DNA of 64,000 bases from Siphonodentalium dalli (lineage: Eukaryota; Mollusca; Scaphopoda; Gadilida; Siphonodentaliidae): positions 164,443,465-164,507,464 of the forward strand of contig CP136068.1 in the NCBI GenBank assembly GCA_032622095.1. The letters run 5' to 3'. This document shows, piece after piece, positions 10,062 to 25,000 of this stretch. A program made the position numbers and the translations under genes. Positions within the stretch are counted from its first letter, which is position 1. Every line of letters begins with the position of its first letter. A model generated the notes under the pieces. That model was not told the origin of the DNA. It made no database searches and was given only the letters and a program-made list of their open reading frames with translations.

Positions 10062-13000
10062 AAATTACTCTCAATGTCTCCCGAGAAGAAGGGAAACTTT
10101 ACTCTCAATGTCTACCGAGAAGAAGGGAAACATTACTCGCAATGTCTCCCGAGAAGAAGGGAAACATTACACTAAATTTCTCACAAGAAGAAGGGAAACA
10201 TTACACTCAATGTCTCCCAAGAAGAAGGACAACATTACACTCAATGACTCCCGAGAAGAAGGGAAACATTACAGTCAATGTCTCCCGAGAAGAAGGGAAA
10301 CATTACACGCAATGTCTCCCGAGAAGAAGGGCAACATTACACTAAATTTCTCACAAGAAGAAGGGAAACATTACACTCAATGTCTCCCAAGAAGAAGGAC
10401 AACATTACACTCAATGACTCCCGAGAAGAAGGGAAACATTACAGTCAATGTCTCCCGAGAAGAAGGGAAACATTACTCTCAATGTCTCCCAAGAAGAAGG
10501 GCAACATTACTCTCAATGTCTCCCAAGAAGGGAAACATTACTCTCACTGTCTCTCGAGAAGGACAACATTACCCTCAATGTCTCCCGAGAAGAAGGGAAA
10601 CATTACACTCAATGTCTCCCGAGAAGAAGGACAACATTACTCTCAATGTCTCCCGAGAAGAAGGGAAACATTACTCTCAATGTATCCCGAGAAGAAGGGC
10701 AACATTACACTCAATGTCTGCCGAAAAGAAGGGAAACATTACACTCAATGTCTCCCGATGACAAGGGAAACATTACACTCAATGTCTCCCGAGAAGATGG
10801 GAAACATTAATTTCAATGTCTCCCGAAAAGAAGGGAAACATTACACGCAATGTCTCCCGAGAAGAAGGGCAACATTACACTAAATTTCTCCCAAGAAGAA
10901 GGGAAACATTACACTCAATGTCTCCCAAGAAGAAGGGAAACATTACTCTTAATGTCTCCCGAGAAGAATGGAAACATTACTCTCAATGTCTCCCGAGAAG
11001 AAGGGAAACATTACACGCAATGTCTCCCGAGAAGAAGGACAACATTACTCTCAATGTCTCCCGAGAAGATGGGAAACATTAATTTCAATGTCTCCCGAGA
11101 AGAAGGGAAACATTACTCTCACTGTCTCTCGAGAAGGGCAACATTACACTCAATGTCTCCCGAGAAGAAGGGCAACATTACATGCAATGTCTCCCGAGAA
11201 GTAGGGCAACATTACACTAAATTTCTCCCAAGAAGAAGGGAAACATTACACTCAATGTCTCCCAAGAAGAAGGACAACATTACACTCAATGTCTCCCGAG
11301 AAGAAGGGAAACATTACAGTCAATGTCTCCCGAGAAGAAGGGAAACATTACATGCAATGTCTCCCGAGAAGTAGGGCAACATTACACTAAATTTCTCCCA
11401 AGAAGAAGGGAAACATTACACTCAATGTATCCCAAGAAGAAGGACAACATTACACTCAATGTCTCCCGAGAAGAAGGGAAACATTACAGTCAATGTCTCC
11501 CGAGAAGAAGGGAAACATTACTCTCAATGTCTCCCGAGAAGAAGGGAAACATTACAGTCAATGTCTCCCGAGAAGAAGGGAAACATTACTCTCACTGTCT
11601 CTCGAGAAGGGCAACATTACACTCAATGTCTCCCGAGAAGAAGGGCAACATTACTCTCAATGTCTCCCGAGAAGAAGGGCAACATTACTCTCAATGTCTT
11701 CCGAGAAGAAGGGCAACATTACTCTCAATGTCTCCCGAGAAGAAGGGAAACATTACTCTCAATGTCTCCCGAGAAGAAGGGCAACATTACGCTCAATGTC
11801 TCCCGAGAAGAAGGGCAACATTACTCTCAATGTCTCCCGAGAAGAAGGGCAACATTACTCTCAATTTCTCCCGAGAAGAAGGGAAACATTACACTCAATG
11901 TATCCCGAGAAGAAGGGAAACATTGCTCTCAATGTATCCCGAGAAGAAGGGCAACATTACTCTCAATGTCTCCCGAAAAGAAGGGAAACATTACACTCAA
12001 TGTCTCCCGAGAACAAGGGAAACATTACACTCAATTTCTCCCGAGAAGAAGGGAAACATTACACTCAATGTCACCCGAGAACAAGGGAAACATTACTCTC
12101 AATGTCTCCCGAGAAGAATGGAAACATTACACTCAATGTCTCCCGAGAACAAGGGAAACATTACACTCAATGTCTCACAAGAAGAGGGGCAACATTACAC
12201 TCAATTTCTCCCGAGAAGAAGGGAAACATTACACTCAATGTCTCCCGAGAAGGACAACATTACACTCAATGTCTCCCTAGAAGAAGGGAAACATTACTCT
12301 CAATGTCTCCCGAGAAGAAGGGCAACATTACTCTCAATGTCTCCCAAGAAGGGAAACATTACTCTCACTGTCTCTCGAGAAGAAGGACAACATTACACTC
12401 AATGTCTCCCGAGAACAAGGGAAACATTACACTCAATGTCTCCCGAGAAGAAGGACAACATTACACTCAATTCCTCCCGAGAAGAAGGGCAACATTACTC
12501 TCAATGTCTCCCGAGAAGAAGGGAAACATTACTCTCAATGTATCCCGAGAAGAAGGGCAACATTACACTCAATGGCTCCCGAAAAGAAGGGAAACATTAC
12601 ACTCAATGTCTCCCGAGAAGAAGGGAAACATTACACTCAATGTCTCCCGAGAAGAAGGGCAACATTACTCTCAATGTCTCCCGAGAAGAAGGGAAACATT
12701 ACTCTCAATGTATCCCGAGAAGAAGGGCAACATTACACTCAATGTCTCCCGAAATGAAGGGAAACATTACACTCAATGTCTCCCGAGGACAAGGGAAACA
12801 TTACTCTCAATGTCTCCCGAGAAGAAGGGCAACATTACTCTCAATGTCTCCCGAGAAGAAGGGAAACATTAATCTCAATGTCTCCCGAGAAGAAGGGCAA
12901 CATTACTCTCAATGTCTCCCGAGAAGAAGGGCAACATTACTCTCAATTTCTCCCGAGAAGAAGGGAAACATTACACTCAATGTCTACCGAGAAGAAGGGA

Positions 13001-16000
13001 AACATTACTCTCAACGTATCCCGCGAAGAAGGGCAACATTACACTCAATGTCTCCCGAAAAGAAGGGAAACATTACACTCAATCTCTCCCGAGGACAAGG
13101 GAAACATTATTCTCAATGTCTCCCGAGAAGAAGGGCAACATTACTCTCTCAATGTCTCCCGAGAAGAAGGGCAACATTACTTTCAATTTCTCCCGAGAAG
13201 AAGGGAAACATTACACTCAATGTCTCCCGAGAAGAAGGGAAACATTACTCTCAATGTCTCCCGAGAAGAAGGGCAACATTACTCTCAATGTCTCCCGAAA
13301 AGAAGGGAAACATTACACTCAATGTCTCCCGAGAACAAGGGCAACATTACTCTCAATGTCTCCGAGAAGAATGGAATCATTACACTCAATGTCTCCCGAG
13401 AACAAGGGAAATATTACACTCAATGTCTCCCAAGAAGAAGGGAAACATTACTCTCTCAATGTCTCCCGAGAAGAAGGGCAACATTACTCTCAATGTCTCC
13501 CGAAAAGAAGGGAAACATAACACTCAATGTCTCCCGAGAACAAGGGCAACATTACTCTCAATGTCTCCCGAGAAGAATGGAAACATTACACTCAATGTCT
13601 CCCGAGAACAAGGAAACATTACACTCAATGTCTCCCAAGAAGAAGATAAACATTACTCTCTCAATGTCTCCCGAGAAGAAGGGCTACATTACTCTCAATT
13701 TCTCCCGAAAAGAAGGGAAACATTACTCTCTCAATGTCTCCCGAGAAGAAGGGCAACATTACTCTCAATGTCTCCCGAAAAGAAGGGAAACATTACACTC
13801 AATGTCTCCCGAGAACAAGGGAAACATTACACTCAATGTCTCCCAAGAAGAAGGGAAACATTACTCTCTCAATGTCTCCCGAGAAGAAGGGCAACATTAC
13901 TCTCAATTTCTCCCGAGAAGAAGGGAAACATTACACTCAATGTCTCCCGAGAACAAGGGAAACATTACACTCAATGTCTCCCGAGAAGAAGGACAACATT
14001 ACACTCAATTTATCCCGAGAAGAAGGGAAACATTACTCTCAATTTCTCCCGAGAAGAAGGGCAACATTACTCTCAATGTATCCCGAGAAGAAGGGCAACA
14101 TTACACTCACTGTCTGCCGAAAAGAAGGGAAACATTACACTCAATGTCTACCGGTGACAAGGGAAACATTACTCTCAATGTCTCCCGAGAAGAAGGGCAA
14201 CATTACTCTCAATGTCTCCCGAGAAGAAGGGCAACATTACTCTCAATGTATCCCGAGAAGAAGGGCAACATTACTCTCAATGTCTCCCGAGAAGAAGGGA
14301 AACATTACTCTCAATGTCTCCCGAGAAGAAGGGCAACATTACTCTCAATGTCTCCCGAGAAGAAGGGAAACATTAATTTCAATGTCTCCCGAGAAGAAGG
14401 GAAACATTACACGCAATGTCTCCCGAGAAGAAGGGCAACATTACACTAAATTTCTCCCTAGAAGAAGGGAAACATTACACTCAATGTCTCCCAAGAAGAA
14501 GGACAACATTACACTCAATGTCTCCAGAGAAGAAGGGAAACTTTACAGTCAATGTCTCCCGAGAAGAAGGGAAACATTACTCTCAATGTCTCCCAAGAAG
14601 GGAAACATTACTCTCACTGTCTCTCGAGAAGGGCAACATTACACTCAATGTCTCCCGAGAAGAAGGGCAACATTACTCTCAATGTCTCCCGAGAAGAAGG
14701 GCAACATTACTCTCAATGTCTCCCGAGAAGAAGGGCAACATTACTCGCAATGTCTCCCGAGAAGAAGGGAAACATTACTCTCAATGTCTCCCGAGAAGAA
14801 GGGCAACATTACTCTCAATGTCTCCCGAGAAGAAGGGCAACATTACTCTCAATGTCTCCCGAGAAGAAGGGCAACATTACTCTCAATTTCTCCCGAGAAG
14901 AAGGGAAACATTACACTCAATGTATCCCGAGAAGAAGGGAAACATTGCTCTCAATGTATCCCGAGAAGAAGGGCAACATTACTCTCAATGTCTCCCGAAA
15001 AGAAGGGAAACATTACACTCAATGTCTCCCGAGAACAAGGGAAACATTACACTCAATTTCTCCCGAGAAGAAGGGAAACATTACACTCAATGTCCCCCGA
15101 GAACAAGGGAAACATTACTCGCAATGTCTCCCGAGAAGAATGGAAACATTACACTCAATGTCTCCCGAGAACAAGGGAAACATTACACTCAATGTCTCAC
15201 AAGAAGAGGGGCAACATTACACTCAATTTCTCCCGAGAAGAAGGGAAATATTACACTCAATGTCTCCCGAGAAGGACAACATTACACTCAATGTCTCCCG
15301 AGAAGAAGGGAAACATTACTCTCAATGTCTCCCGAGAAGAAGGGCAACATTACACTCAATGTCTCCCGAGAACAAGGGAAACATTACACTCAATGTCTCC
15401 CGAGAAGAAGGACAACATTACACTAAATTTCTCCCGAGAAGAAGGGCAACATTACTCTCAATGTCTCCCGAGAAGAAGGGAAACATTACTCTCAATGTAT
15501 CCCGAGAAGAAGGGCAACATTACACTCAATGGCTCCCGAAAAGAAGGGAAACATTACACTCAATGTCTCCCGAGAAGAAGGGAAACATTACAGTCAATGT
15601 CTCCCGAGAAGAAGGGCAACATTACTCTCAATGTCTCCCGAGAAGAAGGGAAACATTACTCTCAATGTATCCCGAGAAGAAGGGCAACATTACACTCAAT
15701 GTCTCCCGAAATGAAGGGAAACATTACACTCAATGTCTCCCGAGGACAAGGGAAACATTACTCTCAATGTCTCCCGAGAAGAAGGGCAACATTACTCTCA
15801 ATGTCTCCCGAGAAGAAGGGAAACATTAATCTCAATGTCTCCCGAGAAGAAGGGCAACATTACTCTCAATGTCTCCCGAGAAGAAGGGCAATATTACTCT
15901 CAATTTCTCCCGAGAAGAAGGGAAACATTACACTCAATGTCTACCGAGAAGAGGGGAAACATTACTCTCAATGTATCCCGCGAAGAAGGGCAACATTACA

Positions 16001-19000
16001 CTCAATGTCTCCCGAAAAGAAGGGAAACATTACACTCAATGTCTCCCGAGGACAAGGGAAACATTATTCTCAATGTCTCCCGAGAAGAAGGGCAACATTA
16101 CTCTCTCAATGTCTCCCGAGAAGAAGGGCAACATTACTCTCAATTTCTCCCGAGAAGAAGGGAAACATTACACTCAATGTCTCCCGAGAAGAAGGACAAC
16201 ATTACACTAAATTTCTCCCGAGAAGAAGGGCAACATTACTCTCAATGTCTCCCGAGAAGAAGGGAAACATTACTCTCAATGTATCCCGAGAAGAAGGGCA
16301 ACATTACACTCAATGGCTCCCGAAAAGAAGGGAAACATTACACTCAATGTCTCCCGAGAAGAAGGGAAACATTACAGTCAATGTCTCCCGAGAAGAAGGG
16401 CAACATTACTCTCAATGTCTCCCGAGAAGAAGGGAAACATTACTCTCAATGTATCCCGAGAAGAAGGGCAACATTACACTCAATGTCTCCCGAAATGAAG
16501 GGAAACATTACACTCAATGTCTCCCGAGGACAAGGGAAACATTACTCTCAATGTCTCCCGAGAAGAAGGGCAACATTACTCTCAATGTCTCCCGAGAAGA
16601 AGGGAAACATTAATCTCAATGTCTCCCGAGAAGAAGGGCAACATTACTCTCAATGTCTCCCGAGAAGAAGGGCAACATTACTCTCAATTTCTCCCGAGAA
16701 GAAGGGAAACATTACACTCAATGTCTACCGAGAAGAAGGGAAACATTACTCTCAATGTATCCCGCGAAGAAGGGCAACATTACACTCAATGTCTCCCGAA
16801 AAGAAGGGAAACATTACACTCAATGTCTCCCGAGGACAAGGGAAACATTACACTCAATGTCTCCCGAGGACAAGGGAAACATTATTCTCAATGTCTCCCG
16901 AGGACAAGGGAAACATTATTCTCAATGTCTCCCGAGAAGAAGGGCAACATTACTCTCTCAATGTCTCCCGAGAAGAAGGGCAACATTACTCTCAATTTCT
17001 CCCGAGAAGAAGGGAAACATTACACTCAATGTCTCCCGAGAAGAAGGGAAACATTACTCTCAATGTCTCCCGAGAAGAAGGGCAACATTACTCTCAATGT
17101 CTCCCGAAAAGAAGGGAAACATTACACTCAATGTCTCCCGAGAACAAGGGCAACATTACTCTCAATGTCTCCGAGAAGAATGGAAACATTACACTCAATG
17201 TCTCCCGAGAACAAGGGAAACATTACACTCAATGTCTCCCAAGAAGAAGGGAAACATTACACTCTCAATGTCTCCCGAGAAGAAGGGCAACATTACTCTC
17301 AATGTCTCCCGAAAAGAAGGGAAACATAACACTCAATGTCTCCCGAGAACAAGGGCAACATTACTCTCAATGTCTCCCGAGAAGAATGGAAACATTACAC
17401 TCAATGTCTCCCGAGAACAAGGAAACATTACACTCAATGTCTCCCAAGAAGAAGGGAAACATTACTCTCTCAATGTCTCCCGAGAAGAAGGGCTACATTA
17501 CTCTCAATGTCTCCCGAAAAGAAGGGAAACATTACACTCAATGTCTCCCGAGAACAAGGGAAACATTACACTCAATGTCTCCCAAGAAGAAGGGAAACAT
17601 TACTCTCTCAATGTCTCCCGAAAAGAAGGGAAACATTACTCTCTCAATGTCTCCCGAGAAGAAGGGCAACATTACTCTCAATGTCTCCCGAAAAGAAGGG
17701 AAACATTACACTCAATGTCTCCCGAGAACAAGGGAAACATTACACTCAATGTCTCCCAAGAAGAAGGGAAACATTACTCTCTCAATGTCTCCCGAGAAGA
17801 AGGGCAACATTACTCTCAATTTCTCCCGAGAAGAAGGGAAACATTACAATCAATGTCTCCCGAGAAGAAGGGAAACATTACACGCAATGTCTCCCGAGGA
17901 GAAGGGCAACATTACTCTCAATGTCTCCCGAAAAGAAGGGAAACATTACACTCAATGTCTCCCGAAAAGAAGGGAAACATTACACTCAATGTCTCCCGAG
18001 GACAAGGGAAACATTACTCTCAATGTCTCCCGAGAAGAAGGGAAACATTACTCTCAATGTCTCCCGAGAAGAAGGGCAACATTGCTCTCTCAATGTCTCC
18101 CGAGAAGAAGGGCAACATTACTCTCAATTTCTCCCGAGAAGAAGGGAAACATTACACTCAATGTCTCCCGAGAAGAAGGGAAACATTACTCTCAATGTCT
18201 CCCGAGAAGAAGGGCAACATTACTCTCAATGTCTCCCGAAAAGAAGGGAAACATTACACTCAATGTCTCCCGAGAACAAGGGCAACATTACTCTCAATGT
18301 CTCCCGAGAAGAATGGAAACATTACACTCAATGTCTCCCGAGAACAAGGGAAACATTACACTCAATGTCTCCCAAGAAGAAGGGAAACATTACTCTCTCA
18401 ATGTCTCCCGAGAAGAAGGGCAACATTACTCTCAATGTCTCCCGAAAAGAAGGGAAACATTACTCTCTCAATGTCTCCCGAGAAGAAGGGCAACATTACT
18501 CTCAATGTCTCCCGAAAAGAAGGGAAACATTACACTCAATGTCTCCCGAGAACAAGGGCAACATTACTCTCAATGTCTCCCGAGAAGAATGGAAACATTA
18601 CACTCAATGTCTCCCGAGAACAAGGGAAATATTACACTCAATGTCTCCCAAGAAGAAGGGAAATATTACTCTCTCAATGTCTCCCGAGAAGAAGGGCAAC
18701 ATTACTCTCAATTTCTCCCGAGAAGAAGGGAAACATTACACTCAATGTCTCCCGAGAAGAAGGGAAACATTACACGCAATGTCTCCCGAGGAGAAGGGCA
18801 ACATTACTCTCAATGTCTCCCGAAAAGAAGGGAAACATTACACTCAATGTCTCCCGAGAACAAGGGCAACATTACTCTCAATGTCTCCCGAGAAGAAGGG
18901 AAACATTACACTCAATGTCCCCCGAGAACAAGGGAAACATTACTCGCAATGTCTCCCGAGAAGAATGGAAACATTACACTCAATGTCTCCCGAGAACAAG

Positions 19001-22000
19001 GGAAACATTACACTCAATGTCTCACAAGAAGAGGGGCAACATTACACTCAATTTCTCCCGAGAAGAAGGGAAATATTACACTCAATGTCTCCCGAGAAGG
19101 ACAACATTACACTCAATGTCTCCCGAGAAGAAGGGAAACATTACTCTCAATGTCTCCCGAGAAGAAGGGCAAAATTACACTCAATGTCTCCCGAGAACAA
19201 GGGAAACATTACACTCAATGTCTCCCGAGAAGAAGGACAACATTACACTAAATTTCTCCCGAGAAGAAGGGCAACATTACTCTCAATGTCTCCCGAGAAG
19301 AAGGGAAACATTACTCTCAATGTATCCCGAGAATAAGGGCAACATTACACTCAATGGCTCCCGAAAAGAAGGGAAACATTACACTCAATGTCTCCCGAGA
19401 AGAAGTGAAACATTACAGTCAATGTCTCCCGAGAAGAAGGGCAACATTACTCTCAATGTCTCCCGAGAAGAAGGGAAACATTACTCTCAATGTATCCCGA
19501 GAAGAAGGGCAACATTACACTCAATGTCTCCCGAAATGAAGGGAAACATTACACTCAATGTCTCCCGAGGACAAGGGAAACATTACTCTCAATGTCTCCC
19601 GAGAAGAAGGGCAACATTACTCTCAATGTCTCCCGAGAAGAAGGGAAACATTAATCTCAATGTCTCCCGAGAAGAAGGGCAACATTACTCTCAATGTCTC
19701 CCGAGAAGAAGGGCAACATTACTCTCAATTTCTCCCGAGAAGAAGGGAAACATTACACTCAATGTCTACCGAGAAGAAGGGAAACATTACTCTCAATGTA
19801 TCCCGCGAAGAAGGGCAACATTACACTCAATGTCTCCCGAAAAGAAGGGAAACATTACACTCAATGTCTCCCGAGGACAAGGGAAACATTATTCTCAATG
19901 TCTCCCGAGAAGAAGGGCAACATTACTCTCTCAATGTCTCCCGAGAAGAAGGGCAACATTACTCTCAATTTCTCCCGAGAAGAAGGGAAACATTACACTC
20001 AATGTCTCCCGAGAAGAAGGACAACATTACACTAAATTTCTCCCGAGAAGAAGGGCAACATTACTCTCAATGTCTCCCGAGAAGAAGGGAAACATTACTC
20101 TCAATGTATCCCGAGAAGAAGGGCAACATTACACTCAATGGCTCCCGAAAAGAAGGGAAACATTACACTCAATGTCTCCCGAGAAGAAGGGAAACATTAC
20201 AGTCAATGTCTCCCGAGAAGAAGGGCAACATTACTCTCAATGTCTCCCGAGAAGAAGGGAAACATTACTCTCAATGTATCCCGAGAAGAAGGGCAACATT
20301 ACACTCAATGTCTCCCGAAATGAAGGGAAACATTACACTCAATGTCTCCCGAGGACAAGGGAAACATTACTCTCAATGTCTCCCGAGAAGAAGGGCAACA
20401 TTACTCTCAATGTCTCCCGAGAAGAAGGGAAACATTAATCTCAATGTCTCCCGAGAAGAAGGGCAACATTACTCTCAATGTCTCCCGAGAAGAAGGGCAA
20501 CATTACTCTCAATTTCTCCCGAGAAGAAGGGAAACATTACACTCAATGTCTACCGAGAAGAAGGGAAACATTACTCTCAATGTATCCCGCGAAGAAGGGC
20601 AACATTACACTCAATGTCTCCCGAAAAGAAGGGAAACATTACACTCAATGTCTCCCGAGGACAAGGGAAACATTACACTCAATGTCTCCCGAGGACAAGG
20701 GAAACATTATTCTCAATGTCTCCCGAGAAGAAGGGCAACATTACTCTCTCAATGTCTCCCGAGAAGAAGGGCAACATTACTCTCAATTTCTCCCGAGAAG
20801 AAGGGAAACATTACACTCAATGTCTCCCGAGAAGAAGGGAAACATTACTCTCAATGTCTCCCGAGAAGAAGGGCAACATTACTCTCAATGTCTCCCGAAA
20901 AGAAGGGAAACATTACACTCAATGTCTCCCGAGAACAAGGGCAACATTACTCTCAATGTCTCCGAGAAGAATGGAAACATTACACTCAATGTCTCCCGAG
21001 AACAAGGGAAACATTACACTCAATGTCTCCCAAGAAGAAGGGAAACATTACACTCTCAATGTCTCCCGAGAAGAAGGGCAACATTACTCTCAATGTCTCC
21101 CGAAAAGAAGGGAAACATAACACTCAATGTCTCCCGAGAACAAGGGCAACATTACTCTCAATGTCTCCCGAGAAGAATGGAAACATTACACTCAATGTCT
21201 CCCGAGAACAAGGAAACATTACACTCAATGTCTCCCAAGAAGAAGGGAAACATTACTCTCTCAATGTCTCCCGAGAAGAAGGGCTACATTACTCTCAATG
21301 TCTCCCGAAAAGAAGGGAAACATTACTCTCTCAATGTCTCCCGAGAAGAAGGGCAACATTACTCTCAATGTCTCCCGAAAAGAAGGGAAACATTACACTC
21401 AATGTCTCCCGAGAACAAGGGAAACATTACACTCAATGTCTCCCAAGAAGAAGGGAAACATTACTCTCTCAATGTCTCCCGAGAAGAAGGGCAACATTAC
21501 TCTCAATTTCTCCCGAGAAGAAGGGAAACATTACAATCAATGTCTCCCGAGAAGAAGGGAAACATTACACGTAATGTCTCCCGAGGAGAAGGGCAACATT
21601 ACTCTCAATGTCTCCCGAAAAGAAGGGAAACATTACACTCAATGTCTCCCGAAAAGAAGGGAAACATTACACTCAATGTCTCCCGAGGACAAGGGAAACA
21701 TTACTCTCAATGTCTCCCGAGAAGAAGGGCAACATTACTCTCAATGTCTCCCGAGAAGAAGGGCAACATTGCTCTCTCAATGTCTCCCGAGAAGAAGGGC
21801 AACATTACTCTCAATTTCTCCCGAGAAGAAGGGAAACATTACACTCAATGTCTCCCGAGAAGAAGGGAAACATTACTCTCAATGTCTCCCGAGAAGAAGG
21901 GCAACATTACTCTCAATGTCTCCCGAAAAGAAGGGAAACATTACACTCAATGTCTCCCGAGAACAAGGGCAACATTACTCTCAATGTCTCCCGAGAAGAA

Positions 22001-25000
22001 TGGAAACATTACACTCAATGTCTCCCGAGAACAAGGGAAACATTACACTCAATGTCTCCCAAGAAGAAGGGAAACATTACTCTCTCAATGTCTCCCGAGA
22101 AGAAGGGCAACATTACTCTCAATGTCTCCCGAAAAGAAGGGAAACATTACTCTCTCAATGTCTCCCGAGAAGAAGGGCAACATTACTCTCAATGTCTCCC
22201 GAAAAGAAGGGAAACATTACACTCAATGTCTCCCGAGAACAAGGGCAACATTACTCTCAATGTCTCCCGAGAAGAATGGAAACATTACACTCAATGTCTC
22301 CCGAGAACAAGGGAAATATTACACTCAATGTCTCCCAAGAAGAAGGGAAACATTACTCTCTCAATGTCTCCCGAGAAGAAGGGCAACATTACTCTCAATT
22401 TCTCCCGAGAAGAAGGGAAACATTACACTCAATGTCTCCCGAGAAGAAGGGAAACATTACACGCAATGTCTCCCGAGGAGAAGGGCAACATTACTCTCAA
22501 TGTCTCCCGAAAAGAAGGGAAACATTACACTCAATGTCTCCCGAGAACAAGGGCAACATTACTCTCAATGTCTCCCGAGAAGAATGGAAACATTACACTC
22601 AATGTCTCCCAAGAAGAAGGGAAACATTACTCTCAATGTCTCCCGAGAAGAAGGTCAACATTACTCTCAATGTCTCCCGAGAAGAAGGGAAACATTACTC
22701 TCAATGTCTCCCGAGAAGAAGGGCAACATTACACTCAATGTATCCCGAGAAGAAGGGAAACATTACTCTCAATTTCTCCCGAGAAGAAGGGCAACATTAC
22801 ACTCAATGTATCCCGAGAAGAAGGGCAACATTACAATCAATGTATCCCGAGAAGAAGGTCAACATTACTCTCAATGTCTCCCGAGAAGAAGGGAAACATT
22901 ACTCTCAATTTCTCCCGAGAAGAAGGGCAACATTACTCTCAATGTCTCCCGAGAAGAAGGGCAACATTACTCTCAATGTCTCCCGAGAAGGGAAACATTA
23001 CACCCAATGTCTCCCGAGAAGAAGGACAACATTACACTCAATGTCTCCCGAGAAGAAGGGAAACATTACACTCAATGTCTCCCGAGAAGAAGGACAACAT
23101 TACACTCAATGTCTCCCGAGAAGAAGGACAACATTACACTCAATGTCTCCCGAGAAGAAGGGAAACATTACAGTCAATGTCTCCCGAGAAGAAGGGAAAC
23201 ATTACTCGCAATGTCTCCCGAGAAGAAGGGAAACATTACACTCAATGTCTCCCGAGAAGAAGGGAAACATTACACTCAATGTCTCCCGAGAAGAAGGACA
23301 ACATTACACTCAATGTCTCCCGAGAAGAAGGGAAACATTACAGTCAATGTCTCCCGAGAAGAAGGGAAACATTACTCTCAATGTCTCCCGAGAAGAAGGA
23401 CAACATTACACCCAATGTCTCCCGAGAAGAAGGACAACATTACACTCAATGTCTCCCGAGAAGAAGGGAAACATTACATTCAATGTCTCCCGAGAAGAAG
23501 GGAAACATTACTCTCAATGTCTCCCGAAAAGAAGGGAAACATTACACTCCATGTCTCCCGGGAACAAGAGCAACATTACTCTCAATGTCTCCCGAGAAGA
23601 ATGGAAACATTACACTCAATGTCTCCCGAGAAGAAGGGAAATATTACTCTCAATGTCTCCCGAAAAGAAGGTCAACATTACACTCAATGTCTCCCGAGAA
23701 GAAGGGCAACATTACTCTCAATGTCTCCCGAGAAGAAGGCAACATTACACTCAATGTATCCCGTGATGGGCAACATTACACTCAATGTCTCCCGAGAAGG
23801 GAAATATTACACTCAATGTCTCCCGAGAAGAAGGACAACATTACACTCAATGTCTCCCGAGAAGAAGGGAAACATTACAGTCAATGTCTCCCGAGAAGAA
23901 GGGAAACATTACTCTCCATGTCTCCCGAGAAGAAGGGCAACATTACTCTCAATGTCTCCCAAGAAGGGAAACATTACTCTCACTGTCTCTCGGGAAGAAG
24001 GACAACATTACACTCAATGTCTCCCGAGAACAAGGGAAACATTACACTCAATGTCTCCCGAGAAGAAGGACAATATTACACTCAATTTCTCCCGAGAAGA
24101 AGGGCAACATTACTCCCAATGTCTCCCGAGAAGAAGGGAAACATTACTCTCAATGTATCCCGAGAAGAAGGGCAACATTACACTCAATGTCTCCCGAAAA
24201 GAAGGGAAACATTACACTCAATGTCTCCCGGGAACAAGGGAAACATTACACTCAATGTCTCCCGAGAAGAAGGGAAACATTACACTCAATGTATCCCGAG
24301 AAGAAGGGCAACATTACACTCAATGTCTCCCGAAAAGAAGGGAAACATTACACTCAATGTCTCCCGGGAACAATGGAAACATTACTCTCAATGTCTCCCG
24401 AGAAGAAGGGAAACATTACTCTCAATGTATCCCGAGAAGAATGGAAACATTACACTCAATGTCTCCCGAGAACAAGGGAAACATTACACTCAATGTCTCC
24501 CGAGAAGAAGGGAAACATTACTCTCAATGTCTCCCGAGAAGAAGGGCAACATTACTCTCAATGTCTCCCGAGAAGAATGGAAACATTACACTCAATGTCT
24601 CCCGAGAACATGGGAAACATTACACTCAATGTCTCCCAAGAAGAAGGGAAACATTACTCTCAATGTCTCCCGAGAAGAAGGTCAACATTACTCTCAATGT
24701 CTCCCAAGAAGAAGGGAAACATTACTCTCAATGTCTCCCGAGAAGAAGGTCAACATTACTCTCAATGTCTCCCGAGAAGAAGGTCAACATTACTCTCAAT
24801 GTCTCCCGAGAAGAAGGGAAACATTACACTCAATGTCTCCCAAGAAGAAGGGAAACATTACTCTCAATGTCTCCCGAGAAGAAGGTCAACATTACTCTCA
24901 ATGTCTCCCGAGAAGAAGGTCAACATTACAGTCAATGTCTCCCGAGAAGAAGGGAAACATTACTCTCAATGTCTCCCGAGAAGAAGGGCAACATTACTCT

